Below are positions 1 through 8,750 of a stretch of 64,000 nt of DNA, piece by piece. The first letter of the stretch is position 1. Each line of letters begins with the position of its first letter. Position numbers and translations under genes: made by a program. Source of the DNA: Streptomyces sp. MMBL 11-1 (GTDB taxonomy: Bacteria; Actinomycetota; Actinomycetes; Streptomycetales; Streptomycetaceae); contig NZ_CP117709.1 of assembly GCF_028622875.1 (NCBI RefSeq), positions 4,343,001 to 4,407,000 of the forward strand. The letters are read 5' to 3'. The notes beneath the pieces were generated by a model that had not been told where the DNA came from, made no database searches, and was given only the letters and a program-made list of their open reading frames with translations.

Positions 1-372
1 GTGCGGCGGTAGCACGGACGAGCGGTTCCTTCTCGGGCCATGCGGACCGCCTCTCGGGCCTCGGATGAAAAGGGGGAATACGTAACCACGGACATACGGG
101 CCTAATATGAGGACCGCCTCGGCCGTTCGAGACTCGCTTGGCCGCCTGTCCCGGACGGCCGAGCGCCTTTCCGCGCGAGCCCGGCCGACGGTGAACGACT
201 CGGCGGAGTGGCACCCGGGTGCCATACGATTGCGGCGGCTTGCAGCTCCGGCCGTCACCATGCGTGACACGGTTGAGCGCCCCTGTGCGGTCGCGCCTGC
301 TGCACCCTCCCGACTTCGGTCCGCCGCGGGCACTGCCGCCGGCGCCAAACGTACGAAATGGAGCATCCAAGG
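1..372. other. Upstream region of metG, no gene seen
   Basis: About 370 bases without a convincing gene. Open frames here lack a ribosome binding site and continue as shadows of metG. The metG promoter is presumably in this stretch, but I see no clear -35/-10 pair. Confidence 0.5.
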
Positions 373-2094
373 ATGGCTCGACACCTGGTAACCAGCGCGC
401 TTCCCTACATCAACGGGATCAAGCACCTGGGCAACATGGTCGGGTCGATGCTTCCGGCGGACGTGTACTCCCGGTACCTCCGCCAGCGTGGTCACGACGT
501 CCTGTACATCTGCGCGACCGACGAGCACGGAACGCCGGCCGAGCTGGCGGCCAAGGCGGCTGGGGCATCGGTGGCGGAGTTCTGCGCCCGGGCCCACGAC
601 GCGCAGAAGGCTGTGTACGACGGGTTCGAGCTTGCCTTCGACTACTTCGGCCGCAGCTCTTCGCACCAGAACGTCGAGATCACGCAGCACTTCGCGCGGA
701 AGCTGTGGGAGAACGGCTTCATCGAGGAGCGGGCGATCCGCCAGGTGTACTCGCCGGTCGACGGCCGTTTCCTCCCCGACCGTTACGTCGAGGGGACCTG
801 TCCGCACTGCGGTTACGACAAGGCGCGCGGCGACCAGTGCGAGAACTGCACCCGCGTCCTGGACCCGACGGACCTGCTGGAGCCCCGCTCGGCGATCAGC
901 GGCTCCACGGAGCTGGAGGTCCGCGAGACCAAGCACCTTTTCCTGCTCCAGTCGAAGCTCCAGCACGAGGTCGAGGCGTGGGTGGCCCGGCACGAGGCCG
1001 ACTGGCCGCAGCTGTCCTCCTCCATCGCCCGCAAGTGGCTGACCGAGGGTCTCCACGACCGGGCGATCACCCGCGACCTGGACTGGGGCGTGCCGGTCCC
1101 GGCGGACACCTGGCCGGAGCTGGCGGCCGAGGGCAAGGTCTTCTACGTCTGGTTCGACGCCCCGATCGAGTACATCGGCGCGACGAAGGAGTGGGCGGAC
1201 GCCGCCCCGGACGGCGAGAGGCGCGACTGGAAGTCGTGGTGGTACGAGGCCGACGACACCGTCCGCTACACGCAGTTCATGGCGAAGGACAACGTCCCGT
1301 TCCACACGGTGATGTTCCCCGCCACCCAGCTGGGCGTGCGCGAACCGTGGAAGAAGGTCGACGTCGTCAAGGGCTTCAACTGGCTGACGTACTACGGCGG
1401 GAAGTTCTCCACCTCGCAGAAGCGGGGCATCTTCACCGACGCCGCGTTGGAGACGCTGCCGGCCGACTACTGGCGCTACTTCCTGATCGCCAACGCTCCC
1501 GAGTCCGACGACTCCTCCTTCACCTGGGAGCACTTCGCCGCCACGGTCAACAAGGACCTGGCCGACACCCTCGGCAACTTCGTCAACCGCGTCCTGTCCT
1601 TCTCCCGCAAGCGCTTCGGCGACGAGGTCCCCGAGGGCAACGCGGCAGGCGAGCCGGAGGCACGGCTGGGCGGCGACATCGCCCGCCTCCTCGCCGAGTA
1701 CGAGGAGCACATGGACACCCTCCAGTACCGCAAGGCCGGTGCGGCGCTCAGGGCCCTGTGGTCGGCGGGCAACTCCTACCTGGAGGAGAAGGCCCCCTGG
1801 CTGGAGATCAAGACCGACCCGGAGGGCGCGGCCCTGACCCTGCGCACCGCGATGAACCTCATCCACCTGTACGCAATCGTCTCCGAACCCTTCATCCCTG
1901 CCTCGGCGGCCGCGATGCGGGGCGCCTTCGCCCTGACCGCCGACACCGCGACCTGGGTGACCGCCGAAGAGGCGAAGTCCCTGGCCTCGGTCCCGGCCGG
2001 CACGCCGTTCACGGTCCCGCCGGTGCTCTTCGCGAAGATCACGGAGGAGGACCTGGAGTCCTACAGGGAGCGCTTCGGGGGATCCGACGCCTGA
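373..2094 (+). CDS. metG: Methionyl-tRNA synthetase
   Basis: Charges tRNA-Met with methionine in the cytoplasm; a class I aminoacyl-tRNA synthetase of 573 residues. The N-terminus has the LPYING strand followed by HLGN (residues 18-21), the HIGH-type ATP-binding motif. A zinc-knuckle pair of CxxC motifs lies near residues 143/146 and 156/159, and KFSTS near 344-348 is the KMSKS-equivalent loop. The C-terminal part is the helical anticodon-binding domain, with no appended tRNA-binding domain. I chose the ATG at 373 because family members begin [15 protein letters not shown]; an in-frame ATG at 358 is possible, and neither has a strong ribosome binding site. A hairpin follows the stop codon. 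From memory it closely resembles the S. coelicolor enzyme SCO3792, which does not belong to the gene block that follows here. Confidence 0.97.
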   Translation: MARHLVTSALPYINGIKHLGNMVGSMLPADVYSRYLRQRGHDVLYICATDEHGTPAELAAKAAGASVAEFCARAHDAQKAVYDGFELAFDYFGRSSSHQNVEITQHFARKLWENGFIEERAIRQVYSPVDGRFLPDRYVEGTCPHCGYDKARGDQCENCTRVLDPTDLLEPRSAISGSTELEVRETKHLFLLQSKLQHEVEAWVARHEADWPQLSSSIARKWLTEGLHDRAITRDLDWGVPVPADTWPELAAEGKVFYVWFDAPIEYIGATKEWADAAPDGERRDWKSWWYEADDTVRYTQFMAKDNVPFHTVMFPATQLGVREPWKKVDVVKGFNWLTYYGGKFSTSQKRGIFTDAALETLPADYWRYFLIANAPESDDSSFTWEHFAATVNKDLADTLGNFVNRVLSFSRKRFGDEVPEGNAAGEPEARLGGDIARLLAEYEEHMDTLQYRKAGAALRALWSAGNSYLEEKAPWLEIKTDPEGAALTLRTAMNLIHLYAIVSEPFIPASAAAMRGAFALTADTATWVTAEEAKSLASVPAGTPFTVPPVLFAKITEEDLESYRERFGGSDA

Positions 2095-2105
2095 CTGCGT
2101 CTTCG

Positions 2106-2146
2106 GCGCCCGTACCGACTGCGGCTTCGTCCGACGGTACGGGCGC
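2106..2146 (+). terminator. Hairpin downstream of metG
   Basis: A 12-base perfect inverted repeat (2106-2117 with 2135-2146; arm GCGCCCGTACCG) with a 17-base loop lies 12 bases after the metG stop. There is no U-run, as is usual for Streptomyces terminators. Confidence 0.55.
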
Positions 2147-2242
2147 GGAAGCGCCCAGCCGGTTCATGTCGGCTCGGACTCAACCAGGGCGGGGGGCTAC
2201 GTAGGTGCCGCTCTGCTCACCTGCTGCACTGGCCCGTAGTGC

Positions 2243-2668
2243 TCAGGCCACGGCCGGACTTGCCCCATGGCGTTCGTAGAGCCGTTTCACCTGCGTAATC
2301 CAGAACTCGAACTTCTCGTCTGCGGATGCACTCATAGGCAGAAGCCGGAGGTCTTTGGCCAGCTGGTAGAAACCGGATCCGGCGTCGTTGGCACCCAGAT
2401 AGTTCACCAGTGCCGAGAGCATGACAGGAGGGTCGGAAGGGGTGATCTCCTGATCCCGTTCCACGATCAATCCGAGCAGATGCCCCACGGCCGCGCGCTC
2501 ATCAGCCCGGTCGAAGTCGAAGGCGCGGCAGCCGGTTCGCTTGGCCAGGGTGACGCTGAGCTCTGTGTAGGAGGTGAGCTTGCCAAGTTTCGCGCGCTCG
2601 ACGAGGAATCCCCGTCCGGCGTCTACGAGCACGTCCCACTCGCTGTCTGCGCGGCCGTATCCAGGCAT
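2243..2668 (-). CDS. Conserved hypothetical protein, 141 aa
   Basis: I do not recognise a named family. The start is the ATG at 2668, preceded by a good GGAGGGG at 2674-2680; upstream starts lack this. The protein is soluble and mixed alpha/beta in appearance, with no signal peptide, membrane segment or metal-binding motif. It opens with a stretch about a fixed position (WDVLVDAGRGFLVER) and ends with a charged helical part (EFWITQVKRLYERHG). It is divergent from the small gene at 2833, with a 164-base shared promoter region, and both sit between metG and tRNA-Pro. This looks like accessory rather than core content. Function unknown. Confidence 0.7.
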   Translation of the reverse strand: MPGYGRADSEWDVLVDAGRGFLVERAKLGKLTSYTELSVTLAKRTGCRAFDFDRADERAAVGHLLGLIVERDQEITPSDPPVMLSALVNYLGANDAGSGFYQLAKDLRLLPMSASADEKFEFWITQVKRLYERHGASPAVA

Positions 2669-2832
2669 CCCGTCCCCTCCGAGCCAAGCCGATCCATACG
2701 CGGAAACGTACAGTGACGGCGCGGGTCCCACAATCGCTCGTTCGGTGGCGAATGAGTGCGAAGTCAGGACAACCCTCTTTGCCCATCTTGCCCTTACGGT
2801 AAGGCGAGTTGGCAGGCAACCTCGGAGGGCAT

Positions 2833-3063
2833 ATGAGCAGCACTCAGACTCACGCTGAAATTCTCAGCGAGGCCATCCACGCCCTCTATGGGACCTGGGA
2901 CGCTGAACGCGCCTTGGCGGCCCTGTTCGGAGCGGGATACCGTCCAGCTGATGTGGCGACCGGGAAGAAGCGGGCACGCCAGGTGCTCCGAGAGCTTGCC
3001 GACGCCGGTGTCATCGTGAAGGTGAGTGCGAGGCCCGTGGAGTATCGACGCACTGACAGCTGA
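2833..3063 (+). CDS. Small hypothetical protein, 76 aa, possible winged-helix
   Basis: Start ATG at 2833 with GGAGGG at 2824-2829. The sequence is helical with a short beta-like end (a lysine/arginine-rich helix, LRELADAGVIVKV, then ARPVEYRR), which resembles the recognition helix and wing of a small helix-turn-helix protein. That is inference only. It is divergent from the gene ending at 2243, a layout typical of a small regulator and its target. No membrane segment or signal peptide. Confidence 0.65.
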   Translation: MSSTQTHAEILSEAIHALYGTWDAERALAALFGAGYRPADVATGKKRARQVLRELADAGVIVKVSARPVEYRRTDS

Positions 3064-3333
3064 TCTGTTGCCGACTGGGCGCGGCGCGCCCTGCTAGATA
3101 CCGCCCACGGGGCCAGGTTGGCCCTGCCTGCGTCGTGGAGCGCCGCAGTCCCCTCCATAGTCAGCCCGCCCGGTGAGCGGGATCGGCCCCGGCAGCCGAC
3201 CGGCAACCATGGCGAGACTTTCCCCTCTGTCCCTCGCCCGCCTGGCGGCTTAGGTCGAGCGCTCCAAGCCCAGGGCATGTGCGGCCTTGGTCATAGCAGC
3301 CCCGCTCCGCGGTTGGCCTCCCCGCATCCCTCT

Positions 3334-3382
3334 GGGAGCCGACGGGGAGCCGCCTCCCGTGCTTGGCTCCCAAACGGCTCCC
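3334..3382. repeat. Double dyad of GGGAGCC / GGCTCCC heptamers
   Basis: GGGAGCC occurs at 3334-3340 and 3345-3351; its reverse complement GGCTCCC occurs at 3365-3371 and 3376-3382. Each pair is spaced 11 bases apart (one helical turn), so the whole element is a symmetric dyad. Such repeats next to a tRNA 3' end resemble arm-type binding sites of tyrosine integrases, but they could also form an RNA hairpin. Confidence 0.5.
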
Positions 3383-3404
3383 AAGATGACCCCAGGAACG
3401 AGTC

Positions 3405-3437
3405 AGGGGCCTGATCCACTAAGTGGATCAGGCCCCT
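3405..3437 (-). terminator. Perfect hairpin after tRNA-Pro
   Basis: A 16-base perfect inverted repeat (3405-3420 with 3422-3437, one central base) lies 18 bases beyond the tRNA-Pro 3' end. It is probably the tRNA terminator and works in either orientation. Confidence 0.65.
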
Positions 3438-3455
3438 GGCCTGGTGTTTCAGCTG

Positions 3456-3529
3456 TCGGGGTGGCGGGATTTGAACCCACGACCTCTTCGTCCCGAACGA
3501 AGCGCGCTGCCAAGCTGCGCTACACCCCG
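3456..3529 (-). tRNA. tRNA-Pro (anticodon CGG)
   Basis: 74-nt cloverleaf read on the minus strand. The 7-bp acceptor stem is CGGGGTG/CACCCCG with discriminator A, the anticodon loop is TTCGGGA giving anticodon CGG (codon CCG), and the T-arm contains GGTTCAAATCC. No encoded CCA. Confidence 0.95.
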
Positions 3530-3557
3530 ATGTCCACCGGACTCCCGGCGACATCGA

Positions 3558-3992
3558 TTACTTTAGCCCACCGGCGGCCGGAGGCGAAATCCGGTTTCTC
3601 CGGTGCTGGAACCATCCCGCCACGTTCGGCCGGAGACGGTCCACGGTGGTGATCAGGATGCCCAGGGCCGCGAAGAGGAGGCCGAGGGCGAGGGCCTGGG
3701 TGAGGGCGCCTGCGTAGCCGTACGTGTCGATACGTGTCGACGTCGAGGAACGGGTACGGGTAGCGGGCCGGGGCGCCGGGGGAGAGCAGGGCGCCGCAGG
3801 CCAGGGTGAGGGCCAGGTAGGCCGCGGGGCGGACAGCCAGAGCGGGATGCGGGCCGGGCGCAGGGTCCGGGGGCCGTCAGCAGGAGCCAGCGCGCGGCGA
3901 TGGTCAGGGGGCGCCGTGTGGAGCAGGGGGCTCGCGGCGGCGGGCCAGCAGGCTCCTGGGGGCGGGCAGGCCCGGGGCGGGGTCATGATGTG
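3558..3992 (-). pseudogene. Decayed Pr6Pr-like membrane protein gene
   Basis: The minus strand carries recognisable pieces of a Pr6Pr-type integral membrane protein, but in three reading frames. HIMTP and IPLWLSA are in one frame, AAYLALTLACGALL through RYPYPFLDVDT in a second, and YGYAGALTQALALGLL with the final membrane helix and basic tail in the third. The last shift is explained exactly by a 10-base tandem duplication at 3721-3740. The N-terminal membrane helices are absent. It lies between tRNA-Pro and the metallophosphoesterase gene. Family assignment rests on the HIMTP and YPYPFLDV(D)..GY motifs as I remember them. Confidence 0.65.
3721..3740. repeat. 10-base tandem duplication causing a frameshift
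   Basis: TACGTGTCGA is repeated twice head to tail. Removing one copy restores DVDTYGYAG as a continuous frame in the membrane-protein remnant on the minus strand. Confidence 0.85.
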
Positions 3993-4030
3993 ACCGTGGG
4001 CGGGTGGGAAGACCTCCGCGACGCGTCCGC

Positions 4031-4115
4031 CGGCCCGCATGCCCCCCGCCCCGACGGCTCGGCGTCAGGGGCTCCGGCCCGCGTGCCCCCCCGCCCCGAC
4101 GGCTCGGCGTCAGGG
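4031..4115. repeat. Imperfect direct repeat, period 44
   Basis: Two copies of a roughly 41-base GC-rich unit with core GCCCCGACGGCTCGGCGTCA start at 4031 and 4075. They lie just beyond the 3' end of the metallophosphoesterase gene. Part of the unit resembles the gene's own last codons, suggesting local slippage duplication. Confidence 0.7.
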
Positions 4116-4142
4116 CCCCCGGCCCCGGCCCGGGGGCCTCGC

Positions 4143-5081
4143 TCAGGCCTTCGGCGTCAGTGTCAGCAGAGTGGCCTCGGGCGGGCAGGCGAAGCGGACC
4201 GGGGTGTAGCGGTTGGTGCCGCAGCCCGCGGAGACGTGGAGGTAGGCGCGCCGGTCGCCGACCGTGTGGCTGGACAGGCCCTTGACCCGGTCGGTGTCCA
4301 GGTCGCAGTTGGTGACCAGCGCCCCGTAGAACGGGATGCACAGCTGGCCGCCGTGCGTGTGGCCCGCCAGGATCAAGGGGTAGCCGTCGGCCGTGAAGGC
4401 GTCCAGGGAGCGCAGGTACGGGGCGTGGACCACGCCGATGGAGAGGTCGGCGCCGCTCGGAGGGCCGCCCTGGACCTCGGCGTAACGGTCCCGCTTGATG
4501 TGCGGGTCGTCCAGGCCGGTGAACGCCAGCTCCAGGCCGTCGAGCTTGAGCCAGCCCCGGGTGTTCGACAGGTTCAGCCAGCCTGCCTTGTCGAAGGCGT
4601 CGCGCATCGGCTCCCACGGGTTGTGGACGACGCCGACGGCGGGGGCGTTGCCGTTGAGGCCGTGCTTGCCCCGGGCCTTCTCCAGGAGGTAGCGCGCGGG
4701 GTTGCGGAGCTTGGGGCCGTAGTAGTCGTTGGAGCCGAAGACGTACACCCCCGGGAACTCCATCAGCGGGCCGAGCGCGTCGAGCACCTCCGGCACGGCC
4801 TCCGGGTCGGAGAGGTTGTCGCCGGTGTTCACGACGAAGTCGGGGCGCAGCCCGGCGAGCGACTGGAGCCAGGCGCGCTTCTTGCGCTGGCCGCTCACCA
4901 TGTGGATGTCGGAGACCTGGAGCACGCGCAACGGACGTGCCCCGTACGGGAGCACGGGAACGGTGACGCGTCGCAGGCGGAACGAGCGGGCCTCGAACCC
5001 GGCGGCGTAGGCGAGTCCGGCCGCGCCCACCGCCGCTCCGACTGCCGTGACTTTCAGGGGTACTCCGTAGCGTGCGCGCAT
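4143..5081 (-). CDS. Membrane-anchored metallophosphoesterase
   Basis: A calcineurin-like phosphoesterase of 312 residues. After an N-terminal hydrophobic anchor (about residues 9-28) come the dimetal-site blocks in order: SDIHMVSG (D-x-H), NTGDNL (GD), GSNDYY (GN-type, Asn), then VVHAPY and AGHTHGGQ (the two histidine blocks). This order is typical of the YkuE/YaeI-like branch acting on phospholipid or lipid headgroups, but the substrate here is unknown. The ATG at 5081 is chosen because the preceding residues of the longer frame are not conserved-looking. The gene is divergent from the YqeY gene, with 99 bases between them. Confidence 0.9.
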   Translation of the reverse strand: MRARYGVPLKVTAVGAAVGAAGLAYAAGFEARSFRLRRVTVPVLPYGARPLRVLQVSDIHMVSGQRKKRAWLQSLAGLRPDFVVNTGDNLSDPEAVPEVLDALGPLMEFPGVYVFGSNDYYGPKLRNPARYLLEKARGKHGLNGNAPAVGVVHNPWEPMRDAFDKAGWLNLSNTRGWLKLDGLELAFTGLDDPHIKRDRYAEVQGGPPSGADLSIGVVHAPYLRSLDAFTADGYPLILAGHTHGGQLCIPFYGALVTNCDLDTDRVKGLSSHTVGDRRAYLHVSAGCGTNRYTPVRFACPPEATLLTLTPKA

Positions 5082-5180
5082 GCGCCCATCGTCGCAGAAG
5101 CGGAACCGTGAGCGGAAAACCGGTGGGGCGGCCGGAAAACCGGTGGGCGGCCCGGGCCCCGCACCTGTCACAATCGCGGC

Positions 5181-5645
5181 ATGACCACGCTCAAGTCCAA
5201 GCTCAAGGAAGACCTTCACACGGCCATGAAGGCGCGTGACGAGCTGACCTCGTCCACCCTTCGGCTCACCCTCACCGCGATCACCAAGGAAGAGGTCAGC
5301 GGCAAGTCGGCGCGCGAGCTCTCCGACGACGAGGTGCGGAAGGTGATCGCCAGGGAGGCGAAGAAGCGCCGGGAGGCGGCCGAGGCCTTCGCCCAGGGCG
5401 GCCGGACCGAGCAGGCCGAGCGGGAGAAGGCGGAGGGCGAGCTGCTCGACGGCTACCTGCCCCAGCAGCTCTCCGACGACGAGCTGAACGCGATCGTGGC
5501 GTCCGCCGTCGAGGAGGCGAAGGCCGCCGGGGCCGAGGGGCCGCGTGCGATGGGCGCCGTCATGAAGATCGTCAACCCGAAGGTCGCCGGGCTCGCCGAG
5601 GGCGGCCGGGTCGCCGGCGCGGTGAAGAAGCTCCTCGCCGGCTGA
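5181..5645 (+). CDS. GatB/YqeY domain protein
   Basis: 154 residues and full length for the stand-alone GatB/YqeY family, related to the tRNA-binding tail of the GatB subunit of Glu-tRNA amidotransferase. It has the charged helical first half (LKEDLHTAMKARDE), the lysine-rich KKRREAAEAF middle, LLDGYLPQQLS, and the C-terminal glycine-rich end (PKVAGLAEGGRVAGAVKKLL). No enzymatic motif. The role of the stand-alone proteins is not settled. It converges on the penicillin-binding protein gene, with a strong hairpin between. Confidence 0.92.
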   Translation: MTTLKSKLKEDLHTAMKARDELTSSTLRLTLTAITKEEVSGKSARELSDDEVRKVIAREAKKRREAAEAFAQGGRTEQAEREKAEGELLDGYLPQQLSDDELNAIVASAVEEAKAAGAEGPRAMGAVMKIVNPKVAGLAEGGRVAGAVKKLLAG

Positions 5646-5741
5646 GGTACGGGGGAGGCTGTGAAGCCCACGACCTTCACGACGCCTTGATCCGGTCCAG
5701 GTCTCCGGCGACCGACGTCACGGCGGCCGGAGACGACGCGG

Positions 5742-5788
5742 AAAAGGGGTGGGCGCCCCGGTCCAGGACCGGGGCGCCCACCCCTTTT
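5742..5788. terminator. Bidirectional terminator between YqeY and PBP genes
   Basis: A perfect inverted repeat of more than 20 bases with an A4 start and a T4 end (AAAAGGGGTGGGCGCCCCGG and its complement) lies between two convergent genes, so it can end transcription both ways. Confidence 0.85.
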
Positions 5789-5832
5789 CTCTGCGCTGTC
5801 CGTACGGGTACGGGCAGGGGTACGGATGTGGG

Positions 5833-8079
5833 TCAGGGGCCGTTCTGGCCGCGCCCGCCACCGCCCGGTCCGCCGATCATGCCCTCGGGGAGTTCGATGC
5901 CGGGGAACCGGTCGTTGCCGCGGTCGGGCTTGGCGTCATCGCGGTCGTCGTCGTCGCCGCGGTCGCGGTCCCGGTCGCCCTTCTCCTCGTCCTTCTCCTT
6001 CTTCTCCTTGCCCCGGGGGACGGCGACCTGGTTGAACCCGGGGGTCTCCGACGCGTCCAGCGCTCCGGTCATCGCGATGCGCCAGATCGGACCGGGCAGA
6101 CAGCCGCCGCAGACCTTGTCGTAGTACTGGCCGCCGATGGTGACGTTGAACATCGAGCTCTTCTCGCCGACGTCGTCACCGACCCACACCGCGGTGGAGA
6201 GGTTCGGCGTGTACCCGACGAACCAGGCGTCCTTGCGGTCGTTGGTCGTACCGGTCTTGCCCGCGTTGTCCCGGTCGCTGAGTCCGGCCCGTGTGCCGGT
6301 GCCGTCCTCGACGACGCCCTTGAGCATCTGGTTGATCGTGTCCGCGGTCTTCTCGCTCATCGCCCGCGAGCAGGACGTCTTCGGCACGGGGATCTTCTTG
6401 CCCTGCGGGTCCTTGATGGACTCGATGGCGATCGGCGTGCAGTACGTGCCCCGGTTGGCGAACGCGGCGTAGGCGCCGGCCATGGAGAGCGGGGTGCTCA
6501 CCTCACTGCCGAGTGTGATCGACGGGTTCTCGACGACCTTCTTGCCGTCGCCGCGCTCGTAGCCGACCTTCTTGGCCATCTCCACGGTCTCGCAGAGGCC
6601 GGCCTTCTGCTCCAGCAGCGCGAAGTAGGTGTTGATGGACTTGCCGAGCGCGCTCGTCATGTCCCAGGTGCCCTTTTCGGACTCCAGCTCGTTCTGCAGG
6701 GGCCAGTCCGCGTAACCGGCGGGGGAGCCGGAGCAGTTCCGGAAGTCCCGCTCCTTGAGCGTCATCTTCCAGTCCGTCGAGAACGTCGTCGCCGGGCTGA
6801 TGCCCTTCTCCAGCGCCGCGGCCGCGGTGAACGGCTTGAACGTCGAGCCGGTCTGGAAGCCGTAGGTGCTGCCGCCCATCTTGTTGCTGACGGCGAGGTT
6901 CAGCACGGTCTCGTTCTGTTTCTGGTCCAGGCCGTAGGGGCGGGACTGGCCCATGGAGAGGATCTTGCCGCTGCCCGGCCGGACCTGCACCACGGACGCC
7001 GCGAACTTGTCGTCCTTGTTGACCTTCGCGGTGGCCGCCTCGTTGGCGGCCTTCTGGGCGCGCGGGTCCAGCGTGGTCCGGATGGTCAGGCCGCCGAGGT
7101 TCCAGAGCTTGGCCCGCTCCTCGTCGGTCTTGCCGAAGGCGGGGTCGGTGAGGATCGTCTTGCGGACGTAGTCGCAGAAGAAGCCGGAGCCGCTGACGGC
7201 GGTGATGCAGCCGTTCTTCGGCCGGGAGACCTTCAGCTTGATGGGCGTCTCCATGGCCTTGTCGGCCTCGGCCCGCGAGATTTCCTTGACCGCGGCCATC
7301 CGTGCCAGCACGACGTTGCGGCGCTTGGTCGCTTCCTCGATGTCGTTGACCGGGTCGTAGCGGCTCGGTGACTGGACGAGGCCGGCGAGCAGCGCGGCCT
7401 CCTCCAGCTTGAGGTCCTTGGCGCGCTTGGAGAAGTAGCGCTGGGAGGCGGCCTCGATGCCGTACGCCTGCTGCCCGAAGAACGTGATGTTGAGGTAGTT
7501 CTCCAGGATCTTCTTCTTGCCGAGCTCCTCCTCGACCTGGATCGCGTACTTCAGCTCACGGACCTTGCGGCCGAGCGTCTGCTGCGTGGCTTCGGCGACC
7601 TTCTCCGGGTCGTCGCCCGCCTCCTCGACGAAGACGTTCTTCACGTACTGCTGGGTGAGGGTCGACGCGCCCTGCGCGGCCCCGCCCGCCTGCACGTTGC
7701 GGTTCATCGCGCGGAGGATGCCCTTGAGGTCGACCGCGCCGTGCTCGTAGAAGCGGGAGTCCTCGATCGCGATGATCGCGGCCTGCATGTGCGGGGAGAT
7801 GTCCTTGAGCGGGACGACCGTGCGGTCACGGGAGTACACCGTGGCGATGGTGCCGCCGTCGCGGTCCTGGATCGTGGTCCGCTGACTGAGCGGTGGCGTC
7901 TTGAGGTTGGAGGGGATCTCGTCGAATCCTTCGACCGTCCCCTTGGCGGCGAGCCCCAGCGCTCCGGCTGCGGGCAGCGCGATGCCTGCCAGGACAGCTC
8001 CGGAGAGCGCGGCGACACCGAGGAACTTGGCGGCCTGCTGGGTCGTGGTGAGACCCCCGCCCGAGCGCTTCTTTGGCAT
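5833..8079 (-). CDS. Class A penicillin-binding protein (glycosyltransferase/transpeptidase)
   Basis: Builds and cross-links peptidoglycan at the outer membrane face. 748 residues: a short cytoplasmic basic start (MPKKRSGGG), one membrane segment (about 20-45), a glycosyltransferase domain with EDSRFYEH and TLTQQYVKN, then a transpeptidase domain with active-site STFK, the SIN triad (SxN) and KTGT. The C-terminus is a glycine/charged tail with alternating Lys/Glu and Asp/Arg runs. The start at 8079 is supported by MPKKR; frames upstream lack a binding site. It is divergent from wblA, the same pairing as ponA2/whiB4 in M. tuberculosis. In S. coelicolor the counterpart is next to SCO3579. Confidence 0.95.
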   Translation of the reverse strand: MPKKRSGGGLTTTQQAAKFLGVAALSGAVLAGIALPAAGALGLAAKGTVEGFDEIPSNLKTPPLSQRTTIQDRDGGTIATVYSRDRTVVPLKDISPHMQAAIIAIEDSRFYEHGAVDLKGILRAMNRNVQAGGAAQGASTLTQQYVKNVFVEEAGDDPEKVAEATQQTLGRKVRELKYAIQVEEELGKKKILENYLNITFFGQQAYGIEAASQRYFSKRAKDLKLEEAALLAGLVQSPSRYDPVNDIEEATKRRNVVLARMAAVKEISRAEADKAMETPIKLKVSRPKNGCITAVSGSGFFCDYVRKTILTDPAFGKTDEERAKLWNLGGLTIRTTLDPRAQKAANEAATAKVNKDDKFAASVVQVRPGSGKILSMGQSRPYGLDQKQNETVLNLAVSNKMGGSTYGFQTGSTFKPFTAAAALEKGISPATTFSTDWKMTLKERDFRNCSGSPAGYADWPLQNELESEKGTWDMTSALGKSINTYFALLEQKAGLCETVEMAKKVGYERGDGKKVVENPSITLGSEVSTPLSMAGAYAAFANRGTYCTPIAIESIKDPQGKKIPVPKTSCSRAMSEKTADTINQMLKGVVEDGTGTRAGLSDRDNAGKTGTTNDRKDAWFVGYTPNLSTAVWVGDDVGEKSSMFNVTIGGQYYDKVCGGCLPGPIWRIAMTGALDASETPGFNQVAVPRGKEKKEKDEEKGDRDRDRGDDDDRDDAKPDRGNDRFPGIELPEGMIGGPGGGGRGQNGP

Positions 8080-8750
8080 AGGGGGCAGCCTAATCCGTAG
8101 TGATGATCGTGTCGCAGGAGCAGGGGTCTCTCGGAGCGTTCGGGTACCGGACCGTGACATCCGGGCGGGTCCCGCCACCTGTCGTCCGCCTGTCGACCGC
8201 TTGTTGGCGCATCCCGCCGTCGGCCGTCCGCCTGTCCGGCGTCGGCCCGGCGGACCGGCCGCGGCCTTTCCGGCGGGAGCGTGCCGGGCCTCGCGGCGCG
8301 GGTGCGTGAACGCGGGGCGCCCGCGTTCTCAATCGCCGGACAGACGGACAGGCTCTGGCCTAAGCTGTTCTCAACTGTCACAGCAGTCCGGTTCCGTATC
8401 AAGTCCCGTGCATGCCCATGCGCATCTTCTGGTCATTCTTCACCCGGCGGATGAGCAACCGCATTGTCCTTCGCGTAGCCATCGAGGCGCTCCCGAAACG
8501 CCCTGTATGTCACGAGAAGTCCCTGGCAACTTGAGTGCACTGTCCTCTTTTCGCAGAGATAGTCGCGCATGTCCTCGGCTCACTCCCCTGGGTGATCTGC
8601 CGCATACGCATAGTCCGTTCGGACCATTCAAGATTGGGCCCGAAGGGGGTGTTGTGCTGTCCCCACCTTCCGTAACGTCCTCAACTGGCAGCGGTGAATA
8701 TGCCGCTTCCGCCGTGGGGGAGCCTCGATTCGGGAGAGGACGGCGCCGGC
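8080..8750. promoter_or_regulatory. 670-bp divergent control region of wblA and the PBP gene
   Basis: No gene is supported here. The length is unusual for a divergent promoter and suggests a long wblA leader. At 8580-8595 there is an inverted repeat TCAC-N8-GTGA, which resembles the palindromic half sites of developmental regulators such as BldD; wblA is a known BldD target in Streptomyces. Which regulator binds here is inference. Confidence 0.45.

Larger units (their letters stand above)
3064..3455. other. Gene-free region between small ORF and tRNA-Pro
   Basis: About 390 bases with no credible coding sequence. It holds two structured elements, listed separately: a paired GGGAGCC/GGCTCCC dyad and a long perfect hairpin downstream of tRNA-Pro. 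Confidence 0.6.

Noticed and set aside
219..2204. 661-residue open frame over metG
   Set aside because: Arg/Pro/Gly-rich shadow of metG in another phase, typical of high-GC DNA; no start signal and no family motif.
5749..7371. 540-residue plus-strand open frame opposite the PBP gene
   Set aside because: Antisense shadow; the PBP motifs are on the other strand.
8694..8750. Longer WblA with 19 extra residues from GTG 8694
   Set aside because: Weak ribosome binding site, and known WblA proteins begin MGWVTDW.
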